Source: Cupriavidus necator A5-1
GTDB taxonomy: Bacteria; Pseudomonadota; Gammaproteobacteria; Burkholderiales; Burkholderiaceae
Reading direction: 5' to 3'
NCBI RefSeq assembly: GCF_000744095.1
Contig: NZ_JQLI01000008.1
Coordinates: 4,216,001 to 4,280,000, forward strand
DNA: 64,000 nt
The notes under the pieces were generated by a model. It searched no databases and had not been told where the DNA came from. It worked only from the letters and a program-made list of their open reading frames with translations. This document shows positions 39,134 through 49,287 of the stretch, one piece after another (within the stretch, counting starts at the first letter, position 1; each line of letters begins with the position of its first letter). The translations under genes and the position numbers were made by a program.

Positions 39134-40204
39134 TCAGTCCCTGGCCAGCTCGCTGCAAATCTCGGCGACACGCCGGGTTGCTTCAGGTTTGGCCAGTCCG
39201 CGCGCCAGGCGCGCCATGTCTTTCAGCTGCGGCCGGGTCAGGCTGGCGATGGTTTGCGCCAGCCCCTCGGCCGTCAGGTCTTTCTGCTGCACCAGCAGGG
39301 CCGCGCCCTGCTTCGACAAGAATTCCGCGTTGGTGGTCTGGTGGTCGTCCACCGCGTGCGGGAACGGCACGAACAGCGCCGCCACGCCCGCGGCGGCCAC
39401 TTCCGACACCGTCATCGCGCCGGCGCGGCAGATCACCAGGTCAGCCTCGCCATAGGCGCGCGCCATGTCGTCGATAAACGGCAGGGTCTGCGCCGGCACC
39501 TGCGCGGCCGCGTAGTTCCCGCGCAGCGTGTCGATCTGCTTCGCGCCTGCCTGGTGCGTGACCACCGGGCGCTCGGCGTCCGGCAGCAACGCGATGGCCT
39601 TTGGTACCACCTCGTTCAGCGCCGCCGCGCCCAGGCTGCCGCCCACCACCAGGATGCGCAGCGGGCCGGTGCGCTGGTCGTAGCGCGCCTCGGGCGCGCC
39701 CAGGTGCGCCAGTTCCTCGCGCACCGGGTTGCCGGTCCACTCGCCGCCGGGCAGCGTGTCCGGGAACGCGCACAGCACGCGGTCGGCCACCTTGGCCAGC
39801 ACCTTGTTGGCCAGACCGGCGATCGAGTTCTGCTCGTGCAGCACCAGCGGCCGACCCAGCAGCGAGGCCATCATGCCCGCCGGGAAGGTGATATAGCCGC
39901 CCATGCCCAGCACCACGCTCGGGCGCACCCGGCGCAGCGCGCCGATGCTTTGCCAGAACGCGCGCAGCAGGTTCAGCGGCAGCAGGAACTTGGTCACCAG
40001 GCCCTTGCCGCGCAGCCCGCCGAACTGGATGAACTCCATCGGGATGTCGTGCTTGGGCACCAGCGTGGCTTCCATGCCGGTGCGGTTGCCCAGCCAGACC
40101 ACCTTCCAGCCTTGCTCGCGCAGCGCGTGCGCGACCGCCAGCCCCGGGAACACGTGTCCCCCGGTGCCGCCGGCCATCACGAGCAGGGTGCGCGTCTGGG
40201 TCAT
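39134..40204 (-). CDS. murG: MurG lipid II synthase
   Basis: 356-residue peripheral membrane glycosyltransferase that adds GlcNAc to lipid I. GGTGGHVFPGLAVAHAL near the N-terminus, VLGMGGYITFPAGMMAS and the C-terminal RAGAMTVSEVAAAGVAALF are signature regions. It overlaps ftsW by 4 bp. Confidence 0.96.
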   Translation of the reverse strand: MTQTRTLLVMAGGTGGHVFPGLAVAHALREQGWKVVWLGNRTGMEATLVPKHDIPMEFIQFGGLRGKGLVTKFLLPLNLLRAFWQSIGALRRVRPSVVLGMGGYITFPAGMMASLLGRPLVLHEQNSIAGLANKVLAKVADRVLCAFPDTLPGGEWTGNPVREELAHLGAPEARYDQRTGPLRILVVGGSLGAAALNEVVPKAIALLPDAERPVVTHQAGAKQIDTLRGNYAAAQVPAQTLPFIDDMARAYGEADLVICRAGAMTVSEVAAAGVAALFVPFPHAVDDHQTTNAEFLSKQGAALLVQQKDLTAEGLAQTIASLTRPQLKDMARLARGLAKPEATRRVAEICSELARD

Positions 40205-41442
40205 ACCTTGCCCCCACGCATCAGCACGCGATTTTCGTAATCAATGCGCAAGAGAATCGCCAACGCCACGCAGTTCATCAAAATCCCCGAGCCGCCGTAG
40301 CTGACCAGCGGCAGCGTCAGCCCCTTGGTCGGCAGCAGGCCCAGGTTCACGCCCATATTGATAAAGGTCTGCCAGCCGATCCACACGCCGATGCCCTTGG
40401 CCACCAGGCCGGCAAAGGTGCGATCCAGCTGCAGTGCGGTGCGACCGATATTGAAGGCGCGTCGCACCAGCCAGTAGAACAGCACAATCACCACCAGCAC
40501 GCCGATAAAGCCGAATTCCTCGCCGATCACCGCGAGGATGAAGTCGGTATGCGCCTCGGGCAGGTAGTGCAGCTTCTCGATGCTGCCGCCCAGCCCCACC
40601 CCGGTCCACTCGCCACGGCCAAAGGCGATCAGCGAGTGCGTGAGCTGGTAGGCCTTGCCCAGCGCATTGCTCTCTTCCCACGGGTTCAGGTAGGCGAAGA
40701 TCCGCTCGCGCCGCCAGGGCGAGGCCGTGATCAGCAGCGCGAATGCGCCCACCGCCACGCCAACCAGCCCGGCGAACAGCTTGCCGTTGATGCCGCCCAG
40801 GAACAGGATGCCCATGGCCACCGCGGCGATCACCAGGAACGCGCCCATGTCAGGCTCTAGCAGCAGCAGCATGCCCACCACCACCACCGCCACGCCCATC
40901 GGCAAAAAGCCCTTGGACACGGTCTGCATCCACTCCTGCTTGCGCACCGTGTAGTTGGCGGCGTACAGCACCACCGCGAGCTTCATCAGCTCGGACGGCT
41001 GGAAGTTCATCACGCCCAGCGGGATCCAGCGACGCGCGCCGTTCACGCCTTTGCCGACGAACGGGACCAGCACGATCACCAGCAGGATCAGCGCGAAGAT
41101 AAAGAGCTTGGGCGCATAGCGGTCCCACACCTTGACGGGAACCTGGAACGCCGCCAGCCCCACCGACAGCCCGATCAGCAGCGCGAACGCGTGGCGCAGC
41201 AGGAAGTGGCTCTCGCGGTAGTTGGCGTAGCGCGGTGAATCCGGCAGCGCGATCGAGGCCGAATAGACCATCACCAGGCCGAGCGCGAGCAGTACGATCG
41301 ACACCCACAGCATGGGCTGGTCGTACTCCATCATGCGCGAGCGGGTCGGCTTGACGCCCGACACCGCGTCACGCAGGCCACCCCAGGCATTGCCGATGGT
41401 GGCGCCAATGAAACCGCTGCGCTTGACCTGTGCTTCGCTCAT
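40201..41442 (-). CDS. ftsW: Cell-division lipid II polymerase FtsW
   Basis: 413-residue SEDS-family peptidoglycan glycosyltransferase. I choose MSEAQVKRSGF as the start because it overlaps the murD stop by 4 bp. About ten membrane segments. Family signature MGVNLGLLPTKGLTLPLVSY followed by GGSGILMNC is near the C-terminus. Confidence 0.94.
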   Translation of the reverse strand: MSEAQVKRSGFIGATIGNAWGGLRDAVSGVKPTRSRMMEYDQPMLWVSIVLLALGLVMVYSASIALPDSPRYANYRESHFLLRHAFALLIGLSVGLAAFQVPVKVWDRYAPKLFIFALILLVIVLVPFVGKGVNGARRWIPLGVMNFQPSELMKLAVVLYAANYTVRKQEWMQTVSKGFLPMGVAVVVVGMLLLLEPDMGAFLVIAAVAMGILFLGGINGKLFAGLVGVAVGAFALLITASPWRRERIFAYLNPWEESNALGKAYQLTHSLIAFGRGEWTGVGLGGSIEKLHYLPEAHTDFILAVIGEEFGFIGVLVVIVLFYWLVRRAFNIGRTALQLDRTFAGLVAKGIGVWIGWQTFINMGVNLGLLPTKGLTLPLVSYGGSGILMNCVALAILLRIDYENRVLMRGGKV

Positions 41443-42950
41443 GGCAGGATCCCCCGGGACAGCGCCAGTTCTTCCACCGCGGCGCGGAACACCTCGGCAC
41501 GGTGCACGTAGTTGCGGAACATGTCGAGGCTGGCGCACGCAGGCGACAGCAGCACCACGTCGCCGGCCTCGGCCAGCTCGGTTGCCCTGGCCACCGCCTC
41601 TTCCAGCGTGGCCGCGTCGACCAGGCTGGCGCCGCTGCCCTGCAGCGCATCGCGCAGCTCAGCCGCGGCGCGTCCGATCAGCACCACCGCGCGCGCGTAC
41701 TGCGCCACCGGCGCGGCCAGCGGCGAGAAGTCCTGGCCCTTGCCTTCGCCACCGGCGATCAGCACCACGCGCTTGTCCAGCCCCGACAGCGCGGCCACGG
41801 TCGCGCCGACATTGGTGCCCTTGCTGTCGTCGAAATACTCGACGTCATCGATGGTGGCGACCCACTCCACGCGGTGCGGCTCGCCGCGGTACTCGCGCAG
41901 GCCGTGCAGCAGCGCGTTCATCGGCAGGTCGATGGCGCGGCACAGCGCCAGCGCGGCCATTGCGTTGGTGGCGTTGTGCATGCCCCGGATATGCAGCGCA
42001 TCGGCCGGCATCAGGCGCTTGTGGCGCACCGGCACGGCTTCCTGGACCACCTCCGCGGCCTTGCGGCGGCGCGGCTTGCCCTCCCCTTCCGCGTCCGGGT
42101 CGGGTTCGGCCAGCACCAGCCAGGGCATGCCACCCTCGCGCAGGATGCCGAAGCTGCCTGGCACTTCGGGCAGGTCGGTGCCGAAGCTCACCGGTGTGCG
42201 GCCCGGGCGCGCCATGTCCAGCGTCAGGCGGTCATTGCGGTTCAGCACCTGCACGCAGGCGCTGTCCGCCGGCCCGAAGATACGGGCCTTGGAGGCGGCA
42301 TAGGCCTCCATCGAACCGTGCCAGTCCAGGTGGTCCTGCGTCACGTTGAGCACGGTGGCCGCATGCGGCGCCAGCGTGTGCGTGGTTTCAAGCTGGAAGC
42401 TCGACAGCTCCAGCACCCAGACGTCCGGCAGCGTCGCCGAGGCGATGCAGGCCGACAGCTTGTCCAGCGCCGACGGGCTGATATTGCCCGCCACCGCCAC
42501 GCTCTTGCCGGTGCGCTCGACCAGCCGGCCGGTCAGCGCGGTGGTGGTGGTCTTGCCGTTGGTGCCGGTGATCGCGAGGACCTTCGGGGCGTAGCCCGAC
42601 TCGGCTTCCAGGTGCGCCAGCGCGCGGGCAAACAGTTCGATTTCACCCCAGACCGGAATGCCGCGTTCGTTGGCAGCAGCCAGCAGCGCGCCGGTGCCGG
42701 CCTCCAGCGGCGACAGGCCCGGGCTGATCGCGATCAGGCCAATGCCGTCCAGCAGGCTTTCCGAGAACTGGCCGCCGACGAATTCGGCCGAAGTCAGCTC
42801 GGCCTGCAGGAAGACAAGGTTGGCGGGGGCCTCGCGCGTGTCGGCCACGCGCACCGCGCAGCCGTTCAGGCCACACCAGCGCGCCATGGCCAGGCCCGAT
42901 TCGCCGAGGCCCAGTACCAGCACATGAGGTTTTTGCAGCTCGCCAAACAC
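41439..42950 (-). CDS. murD: UDP-N-acetylmuramoylalanine--D-glutamate ligase
   Basis: 503-residue Mur ligase. P-loop AITGTNGKTTTTALTGRLVE and N-terminal LVLGLGESGLAMARWCGLNG are characteristic. The insert around residues 285-310 with GKPRRRKAAE is lineage specific and makes the protein longer than E. coli MurD (438). Confidence 0.95.
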   Translation of the reverse strand: MFGELQKPHVLVLGLGESGLAMARWCGLNGCAVRVADTREAPANLVFLQAELTSAEFVGGQFSESLLDGIGLIAISPGLSPLEAGTGALLAAANERGIPVWGEIELFARALAHLEAESGYAPKVLAITGTNGKTTTTALTGRLVERTGKSVAVAGNISPSALDKLSACIASATLPDVWVLELSSFQLETTHTLAPHAATVLNVTQDHLDWHGSMEAYAASKARIFGPADSACVQVLNRNDRLTLDMARPGRTPVSFGTDLPEVPGSFGILREGGMPWLVLAEPDPDAEGEGKPRRRKAAEVVQEAVPVRHKRLMPADALHIRGMHNATNAMAALALCRAIDLPMNALLHGLREYRGEPHRVEWVATIDDVEYFDDSKGTNVGATVAALSGLDKRVVLIAGGEGKGQDFSPLAAPVAQYARAVVLIGRAAAELRDALQGSGASLVDAATLEEAVARATELAEAGDVVLLSPACASLDMFRNYVHRAEVFRAAVEELALSRGILP

Positions 42951-43019
42951 TTCGATTTCCTGCCTTTGGTTTCCTGTATCTATATAGAGAGCGCCGTCAG
43001 TCCCTGATCAGCGCAACCA

Positions 43020-44189
43020 TTAACGCAACTTCAGCGTCGACAACCCGATCAGCACCAGCAGCATGGTGATGATCCAGAAGCGCACCGTGACCTGCGTTTC
43101 CTTCCAGCCGCCCAGCTCGAAATGGTGGTGCAGCGGCGCCATCCGAAACAGCCGCCGGCCCTCGCCATAACGCCGCTTGGTGATCTTGAACCACGTTACC
43201 TGCGCCATCACCGACAGCGTTTCCACCACGAAGATGCCGCCCATCACGAACAGCACGATCTCCTGGCGCACGATCACCGCCACCGTGCCGAGCGCGCCGC
43301 CCAGCGCCAGCGCGCCCACGTCGCCCATGAACACCTGCGCCGGGTGCGCGTTGAACCAGAGGAAGGCCAGCCCCGCTCCGCCCAGCGCCGAGCAGAAGAT
43401 CAGCAGCTCGCCCGCGCCCGGGATATGCGGGAACAGCAGGTACTTGCTGTAGACCGAGCTGCCCATCACATAGGCAAACACGCCCAGGCCGCTGCCGACC
43501 AGCACCACCGGCATGATCACCAGCCCGTCCAGCCCGTCGGTCAGGTTGACCGCATTGCTCGAGCCGACAATCACCAGGTAGGTCAGCACGATAAAACCGG
43601 CCACGCCCAGCGGGTAGCTGACTTCCTTGAAGAAGGGCACGATCAGGTTGGACTTGTACGGCATGTCCAGCGACAGCCCACCCTCGACCCAGCTCAGGAA
43701 CAGGTCCCACACCCTCACGTTGCTGCTTTCCGACACCGAGAACGCCAGGTAGACCGCGGCCACCAGGCCGATCAGCGTCTGCCAGAAAAACTTCTCGCGG
43801 CTCGACATGCCGCGCGGGTCGCGATAGACCACCTTGCGGTAGTCGTCGACCCAGCCGATCGCGCCATAGCCGAAGGTAACCAGCATCACCACCCAGATAA
43901 AGCGGTTGCCCCAGTCGCACCACAGCAGCGTCGACACCGCGATCGACACCAGCACCAGCACGCCGCCCATGGTCGGCGTGCCGGCCTTGACCAGATGCGT
44001 CTGCGGGCCGATGGTGCGCACCGCCTGGCCGACCTTCAGCTCGGTCAGCTTGCGGATCACCCACGGACCGAACGCCAGCCCGATCAGGAGCGCGGTGAGG
44101 TTGGCCATCACCGCGCGGAAAGTCAGGTAGTTGACGACCCGGAGGAAGCTGTAGTCGTTTTGCAGCCACTGGGCCAGAGCCAATAACAT
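43020..44189 (-). CDS. mraY: Phospho-N-acetylmuramoyl-pentapeptide transferase
   Basis: 389-residue integral membrane enzyme that forms lipid I. GYGAIGWVDDYRKVVYRDP contains the metal-binding DD pair. NAHPAQVFMGDVGALALGG and PLHHHFELGGWKETQV are the other conserved loops. Ten membrane segments expected. Confidence 0.96.
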   Translation of the reverse strand: MLLALAQWLQNDYSFLRVVNYLTFRAVMANLTALLIGLAFGPWVIRKLTELKVGQAVRTIGPQTHLVKAGTPTMGGVLVLVSIAVSTLLWCDWGNRFIWVVMLVTFGYGAIGWVDDYRKVVYRDPRGMSSREKFFWQTLIGLVAAVYLAFSVSESSNVRVWDLFLSWVEGGLSLDMPYKSNLIVPFFKEVSYPLGVAGFIVLTYLVIVGSSNAVNLTDGLDGLVIMPVVLVGSGLGVFAYVMGSSVYSKYLLFPHIPGAGELLIFCSALGGAGLAFLWFNAHPAQVFMGDVGALALGGALGTVAVIVRQEIVLFVMGGIFVVETLSVMAQVTWFKITKRRYGEGRRLFRMAPLHHHFELGGWKETQVTVRFWIITMLLVLIGLSTLKLR

Positions 44190-44202
44190 CGTGTTGTCTT
44201 AT

Positions 44203-45615
44203 TTAATATGCGGAAGTGTCTGCGACCAGCGCAGCGACCATCCGTTCCATGCGCATGAAGCGCGATCCCTTCACCAGCACGGCGCCCGCTTGCGCCACCA
44301 TGCCCCCGCTGTCTTCCTCCAGCGCCTTGGCCAGTGCCTCGGCAGTGCCAAAATGGCGGGCGCCCGCGCCGAACGCCTGCACGGCGTGCACGGCCAACTC
44401 ACCGGTCGCCCACAGCGTGTCGATGCCGCGCGCCCGCGCGTAGGCACCGATCTCTTCGTGGAAGGCCGGGCCCTTGTCGCCCACTTCGCCCATGTCGCCA
44501 AGCACCAGCACGCGCGGCGCGGCGAAGCCGGCCAGTACGTCGATGGCGGCGCGCATGGAGTCGGGGTTGGCGTTATACGTATCGTCGATCAGCACCGTGC
44601 CGCCCGGCGTGTACTTGACCTGCAGCCGGCCCTTGACCGCCTTGAAGCCGGCCAGGCCCGCCTGGATCACCGGCACGCGCACGCCCGCGGCCAGCGCGCA
44701 AGCGATCGCGGCCAGCGCGTTGCGCACGTTGTGCTCGCCCAGCAGCGCGAGCCTGACTTCAAAGCCATGGCCTGGTGCGCGCACCTGCATCACCTGCACG
44801 CCATCGATCAGCGCCACGGTGGCATGCACATCGGCCCGCTGCGAAGTGCCGAACGACAGCGCGCGGCGCGCCCCGGCGGCTTCGCGCCACACCGGCGCGT
44901 AGACGCCGCCGCTTTCCGCGTCGAGCGGGTACACCGCCACGCCGTCGGCGGGCAGCGCCGCGATCGCGGCCGCATGCTCGTGCGCCACGGCTTCCACGTT
45001 GACCATGAATTCCTGGTGCTCGCGCTGCGCGTTGGTGATCACCGCCACGGTGGGCTGGGCGATGCCGGCCAGGTAGACCGTCTCGCCCGGATGGTTCATG
45101 CCGAGTTCCAGCACCGCCAGCTTGTGGGTGGCGCGCAGGCGCAGCACCGTCAGCGGCAGGCCGATATCGTTATTCAGGTTGCCGCCGGTAGCCAGGCGCT
45201 GCGCCTCCCCCACCGCCGCGGCGAAGACGGCCGCGATCATTTCCTTGACCGTGGTCTTGCCGTTGCTGCCGGTCACCGCCACCGCCGGCAGCGTGAACTG
45301 GCGGCGCCAGCCCGCGCCCAGCTCGCCCAGCGCGATGCGGGTGTCGGGTGCGACGATGGCCGGCACGCCGGCGTAGGTGCCGGCATCTGCCTCGCGGCTG
45401 ACCAGCACCGCGGCCGCGCCGCGCGCGACCACGTCGGCGATAAAGTCGTGCGCGTCGAAGCGCTCGCCCTTGAGCGCGACGAACAGGTCGCCGGGCTCGA
45501 CGGTACGGCTGTCGGTATGCACGCGCGAGAATGCCACGGCGCCGTCGCCGGAAATGCGCGCGCCGGCGATCCAGCCGGCGGCTTGCTGCAAGGTGGTCAT
45601 GTTGGACTGGCTCAT
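44203..45615 (-). CDS. murF: MurF ligase (UDP-MurNAc-tripeptide--D-Ala-D-Ala ligase)
   Basis: 470-residue Mur ligase adding the D-Ala-D-Ala dipeptide. P-loop VTGSNGKTTVKEMIAAVF and VLIDDTYNANPDSMRAAIDV are diagnostic. It starts inside the murE end (ATGA overlap) and stops 13 bp before mraY. Confidence 0.95.
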   Translation of the reverse strand: MSQSNMTTLQQAAGWIAGARISGDGAVAFSRVHTDSRTVEPGDLFVALKGERFDAHDFIADVVARGAAAVLVSREADAGTYAGVPAIVAPDTRIALGELGAGWRRQFTLPAVAVTGSNGKTTVKEMIAAVFAAAVGEAQRLATGGNLNNDIGLPLTVLRLRATHKLAVLELGMNHPGETVYLAGIAQPTVAVITNAQREHQEFMVNVEAVAHEHAAAIAALPADGVAVYPLDAESGGVYAPVWREAAGARRALSFGTSQRADVHATVALIDGVQVMQVRAPGHGFEVRLALLGEHNVRNALAAIACALAAGVRVPVIQAGLAGFKAVKGRLQVKYTPGGTVLIDDTYNANPDSMRAAIDVLAGFAAPRVLVLGDMGEVGDKGPAFHEEIGAYARARGIDTLWATGELAVHAVQAFGAGARHFGTAEALAKALEEDSGGMVAQAGAVLVKGSRFMRMERMVAALVADTSAY

Positions 45616-47174
45616 GCCGATACCCCCCGCGTGCCGAGGGTCAGGCGTACGTGTTCGCGGTCGGAGAACGGCCGCTTGCGGCCCTGGATCTCCTGCGTGG
45701 CCTCATGACCCTTGCCGGCGACCAGCACCACGTCGGCCGCGGCCGCGTGCTTGATGGCGTAGAGGATGGCGGCGGCGCGGTCTTCGATCTGGCGCCCGCG
45801 CGCGCGGTCGGCCATGCCGTCGGCGATGGCGTCAAGGATCTCCTGCGGATCTTCGCTGCGCGGATTGTCGCTGGTCAGGATGACTTCGTCGGCAAGGCGC
45901 TCGGCCACCGCGCCCATCAGCGGGCGCTTGATCGGGTCGCGGTCGCCACCGCAGCCGAACACGCACCACAGGCGGCCGTTGCGCGCCTGCGCCACCGGGC
46001 GCAGCGCGGCCAGGGTCTGTTCCAGCGCGTCAGGCGTATGGGCGTAGTCGACCACGGCCAGCGGGGCGTCTGCGCCACCGCTGGCGCCGAACAGTTCCAT
46101 GCGCCCTTCGACCGGCGTCAGCGCGCGCAGCGCGGCAATGGCCGCGTTCCACGCCACGCCGTTGGCCAGCGCCGCGCCCAGCACCGCGAGCAGGTTGCTG
46201 ACATTGAAGGCACCGATCATCGGCGTGGCCATCTCGGCGCTGCCGAAGCTGCCGTCGATATGGAAGGCGGTGCCGGTGGCTGTGGCGCGCACGTTGGTGG
46301 CGCGCAGCCACTCGCCGCGCGGGCGGCGCACCGTGGCCGCGCCGGGGCCGTCGATGCCGTATTCGATCACGTGCGGCGCGCCGATGGCGGCGGCGTCCGC
46401 CGCCAGCAGGCGCTGGCCCATGGCGTCGTCGCGGTTGACCACCGCGGTGCGCAGGCCGTCCCAGCAGAACAGCCGCTCCTTGGCGGCCTCGTACTCGGCC
46501 ATGGAGCCGTGGTAGTCGAGGTGGTCCTGGGTCAGGTTGGTCAGCACCGCCACCGAGAAATGCGTGCCCGCCACGCGCTCCTGCTCCAGGCCGTGCGAGG
46601 AAACTTCCATCGCCACCGCGCGCGCGCCGGCGTCGTGCAGCGTGGCCAGGCTGGCCTGCAGCTGCACCGCGTCGGGCGTGGTGAAGCCGGTCGCCTGCAG
46701 CGCGCCGGGAAAGCCGGTGCCGAGCGTGCCGATCGCCGCGCACGGCGTGCCCGTGGCCTGAAGCACCCGCGCCAGCCACTGGCTGCATGAGGTCTTGCCG
46801 TTGGTGCCGGTGATGCCGGTCACGGCCAGGCCGCGCACCGGGTTGCCGTGCCAGCCGGCCGCGATCGGGCCGGCAAGCTGATGCAGGTTGCTGACGGCCA
46901 GGTGTGGCACGGTATCGCCGAACGGCCAGTCGAAGCCCTCGGCCTCATAGACGATGGCGCCGGCGCCGGCGGCGATCGCCTGCTGAATATAAGGCCGCCC
47001 GTCGGTGGCCAGGCGATCGTTGCCGAGCACGTAGGCAAAGAACACATCGCCACGCGCGAGCTGCCGGGTATCGCCGGTCAGCTGCGCGGAGGCGGCCACG
47101 TTGGTACGCAGCCAGGCCAGCGCGTTGCTGGCCTGGGCGGTGATCTCGAGCGGGAGCAGGGGCTTGGCGGTCAT
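45612..47174 (-). CDS. murE: MurE ligase (meso-diaminopimelate adding)
   Basis: 520-residue Mur ligase. GITGTNGKTSCSQWLARVL is the P-loop and the DNPR motif (LTSDNPRSEDPQEI) indicates meso-diaminopimelate as substrate. I use the ATG at 47174, which overlaps the ftsI stop; the frame opens five codons further upstream. Confidence 0.95.
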   Translation of the reverse strand: MTAKPLLPLEITAQASNALAWLRTNVAASAQLTGDTRQLARGDVFFAYVLGNDRLATDGRPYIQQAIAAGAGAIVYEAEGFDWPFGDTVPHLAVSNLHQLAGPIAAGWHGNPVRGLAVTGITGTNGKTSCSQWLARVLQATGTPCAAIGTLGTGFPGALQATGFTTPDAVQLQASLATLHDAGARAVAMEVSSHGLEQERVAGTHFSVAVLTNLTQDHLDYHGSMAEYEAAKERLFCWDGLRTAVVNRDDAMGQRLLAADAAAIGAPHVIEYGIDGPGAATVRRPRGEWLRATNVRATATGTAFHIDGSFGSAEMATPMIGAFNVSNLLAVLGAALANGVAWNAAIAALRALTPVEGRMELFGASGGADAPLAVVDYAHTPDALEQTLAALRPVAQARNGRLWCVFGCGGDRDPIKRPLMGAVAERLADEVILTSDNPRSEDPQEILDAIADGMADRARGRQIEDRAAAILYAIKHAAAADVVLVAGKGHEATQEIQGRKRPFSDREHVRLTLGTRGVSA

Positions 47175-48976
47175 TGTGTCGCGCTCCACGGTTCGCTTTC
47201 CGGCACCTTGTCGCTGACCACCAGCTGGCGGATCGGCGAATCGGGCTGGACGTTCAGCGCGCGCAGCGTGCCGCCGGTGATGGCCGCGAACGCCGGGCCG
47301 GCCACCAGGCCGCCGTAGTGGCTGCCGGCGGTAGGCTCGTCCACGCTGACGGCGACGATGATGCGCGGGTTGGACATCGGCGCCAGGCCGATGAACGAGG
47401 CGCGGTACTTGCTGCGGTTATAGCCGCGGCCTTCATGCTTGTACGCGGTGCCGGTCTTGCCGCCGACGCGGTAACCCATCACCTGCGCCTCGGGCGCGGT
47501 GCCGCCGGGCGCGGTCACGGTCTCCATCATGGCGCGCACGTCGCGCGCCACCTGCGGCGACAGGATGCGCTCGCCGGTGGCCGGGCCGTTGGTGCGGAAC
47601 ATCGACACCGGGATCAGCTCGCCGTCATGCGCGAAGATGGTGTAGGCGTGCGCCATCTGGAACAGCGACACCGACAGGCCGTAGCCGTAAGACATGGTGG
47701 CCTGCTCGATCGGGCGCCAGCTCTTGTACGGGCGCACGCGCCCGGCCACGGCACCGGGGAAGCCGATCTTGGGCGCCTGGCCGAGGCCGATGCTGGTGAA
47801 CATGTCCCACATCTCCTGCGGCTTCATCAGCATCGCGATCTTGGTCGTGCCGATGTTGGACGACTTCTGGATCACGCCGCTGACGGTGAGCGCGCCGTAG
47901 TTGTGGGTATCGCTGATGGTGGCGCCTTCGAACTGGTACTTGCCGGTGGTGGTGATCACCGTGGACGGCGTCACGCGCTTGAGCTGCAGCGCCAGGCCCA
48001 CCGTGATCGGCTTCATCATCGAGCCGGGTTCGAAGGTGTCGGTCAGCACGCGGTTGCGCAGCTGCTCGCCCGACAGCCGGGTGCGGTCGTTCGGGTTGTA
48101 GGTGGGCCAGTTGGCCAGCGCCAGCACCTCGCCGGTCTGGGCGTCGAGCACCACCGCACTGGCGGCCTTGGCCTTGTGGCGCTCGACCACGGCCTTGAGT
48201 TCGTTGTAGGCCAGGTACTGGATCTTGGCGTCGATCGACAGCTGGATGTCCTCGCCGTCGCGCGGGGTCTTCAGCACGCCCACGTCCTCGACCACGCGGC
48301 CCAGGCGGTCCTTGATCACCTGGCGCGCGCCGGGGCGGCCGGCCAGTCCGGGCTCGCGCGCCAGTTCCACGCCTTCCTGGCCGCGGTCTTCCACGTTGGT
48401 GAAGCCGACAATATGGGCCATCGCCTCCCCTTCCGGGTAGAAGCGCTTGTATTCGCGGGTCTGGTGGATGCCTTCGATCTTCAGGGCGGCGATCTTGTCG
48501 GCGACGTCGGCCAGCACCTGGCGCTTCAGGTAGACGAAGCCCTTGTCCTCGGACAGCTTCTTGCCCAGGTCCTTCTCGGACATGCCGAGCAGCTTGGCCA
48601 GCTGGCGGATCTTGGCGGCCTCGACCTGGTTGGGCACGTCCTCGGGCACCGCCCAGATCGCCTTGACCGGCAGGCTGGTGGCCAGCACCAGACCATTGCG
48701 GTCCAGGATCTTGCCGCGCGTGGCCGGCAGCTCCAGCGTGCGCTGGAAGCGCTTCTTGCCCTCGGCCTCGTAGAACTGGTTGCCCGGCCCCTGGATCCAG
48801 GCCGCGCGCACCGCCAGCGCGACGAAGGCCGCGAACATCAGGAACACGACCAGCTTGGAGCGCCACATCGGCAGGCGCAGGCCCAGCACCGGGCTGGCCG
48901 AGAACTGGCCGCTGCGCGGGCGCGAGGCGGGGCCGGTGCGGTCGCGGCGGGGCGGATTGGGACGGGCCATGCTCAT
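47171..48976 (-). CDS. ftsI: Penicillin-binding protein 3 (FtsI)
   Basis: 601-residue septal peptidoglycan transpeptidase. Short cytoplasmic tail, one membrane helix (LVVFLMFAAFVALAVRAAWI). Active-site motifs are SMMK in EPGSMMKPITVGLAL, SSN in IQKSSNIGTTKIA and KTG in GGKTGTAYKHEG. It overlaps murE and ftsL by 4 bp on each side. Confidence 0.96.
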   Translation of the reverse strand: MSMARPNPPRRDRTGPASRPRSGQFSASPVLGLRLPMWRSKLVVFLMFAAFVALAVRAAWIQGPGNQFYEAEGKKRFQRTLELPATRGKILDRNGLVLATSLPVKAIWAVPEDVPNQVEAAKIRQLAKLLGMSEKDLGKKLSEDKGFVYLKRQVLADVADKIAALKIEGIHQTREYKRFYPEGEAMAHIVGFTNVEDRGQEGVELAREPGLAGRPGARQVIKDRLGRVVEDVGVLKTPRDGEDIQLSIDAKIQYLAYNELKAVVERHKAKAASAVVLDAQTGEVLALANWPTYNPNDRTRLSGEQLRNRVLTDTFEPGSMMKPITVGLALQLKRVTPSTVITTTGKYQFEGATISDTHNYGALTVSGVIQKSSNIGTTKIAMLMKPQEMWDMFTSIGLGQAPKIGFPGAVAGRVRPYKSWRPIEQATMSYGYGLSVSLFQMAHAYTIFAHDGELIPVSMFRTNGPATGERILSPQVARDVRAMMETVTAPGGTAPEAQVMGYRVGGKTGTAYKHEGRGYNRSKYRASFIGLAPMSNPRIIVAVSVDEPTAGSHYGGLVAGPAFAAITGGTLRALNVQPDSPIRQLVVSDKVPESEPWSATQ

Positions 48977-49287
48977 CGCCGCGCCTCCGCGTCGCTGGCC
49001 GGCGCCGGCTGCGCGGGAGGCAGCACGATGCCGGACAGGTACTGGGTCCGGCCGGGGTTGACCGGCGACATCTTCAGTTGGGCGCGCGCCGCATCGGCGA
49101 TGCGCGCGCTCTTGCCGAGCGCGCTCTGCTGGTACTGCAGGCGCGACCAGTCAATATCGAGCTGCTTTTCTTCCGCCTGGGCGCGCTCCAACGCGACGAA
49201 CAGCGTGCGCGCCTGGTGCTGCGCGCTCACCAGCGACAGCGCGCACAGGATCAGCGCAGCCAGCAGGAAGAAGGTCAGGCGGTTCAT
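48973..49287 (-). CDS. ftsL: Cell division protein FtsL
   Basis: 104-residue bitopic protein of the FtsQLB complex. Membrane helix FFLLAALILCALSLVSAQH at the N-terminus is followed by a coiled-coil region (LERAQAEEKQLDIDWSRLQ). Size and place between rsmH and ftsI identify it. Confidence 0.9.
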   Translation of the reverse strand: MNRLTFFLLAALILCALSLVSAQHQARTLFVALERAQAEEKQLDIDWSRLQYQQSALGKSARIADAARAQLKMSPVNPGRTQYLSGIVLPPAQPAPASDAEARR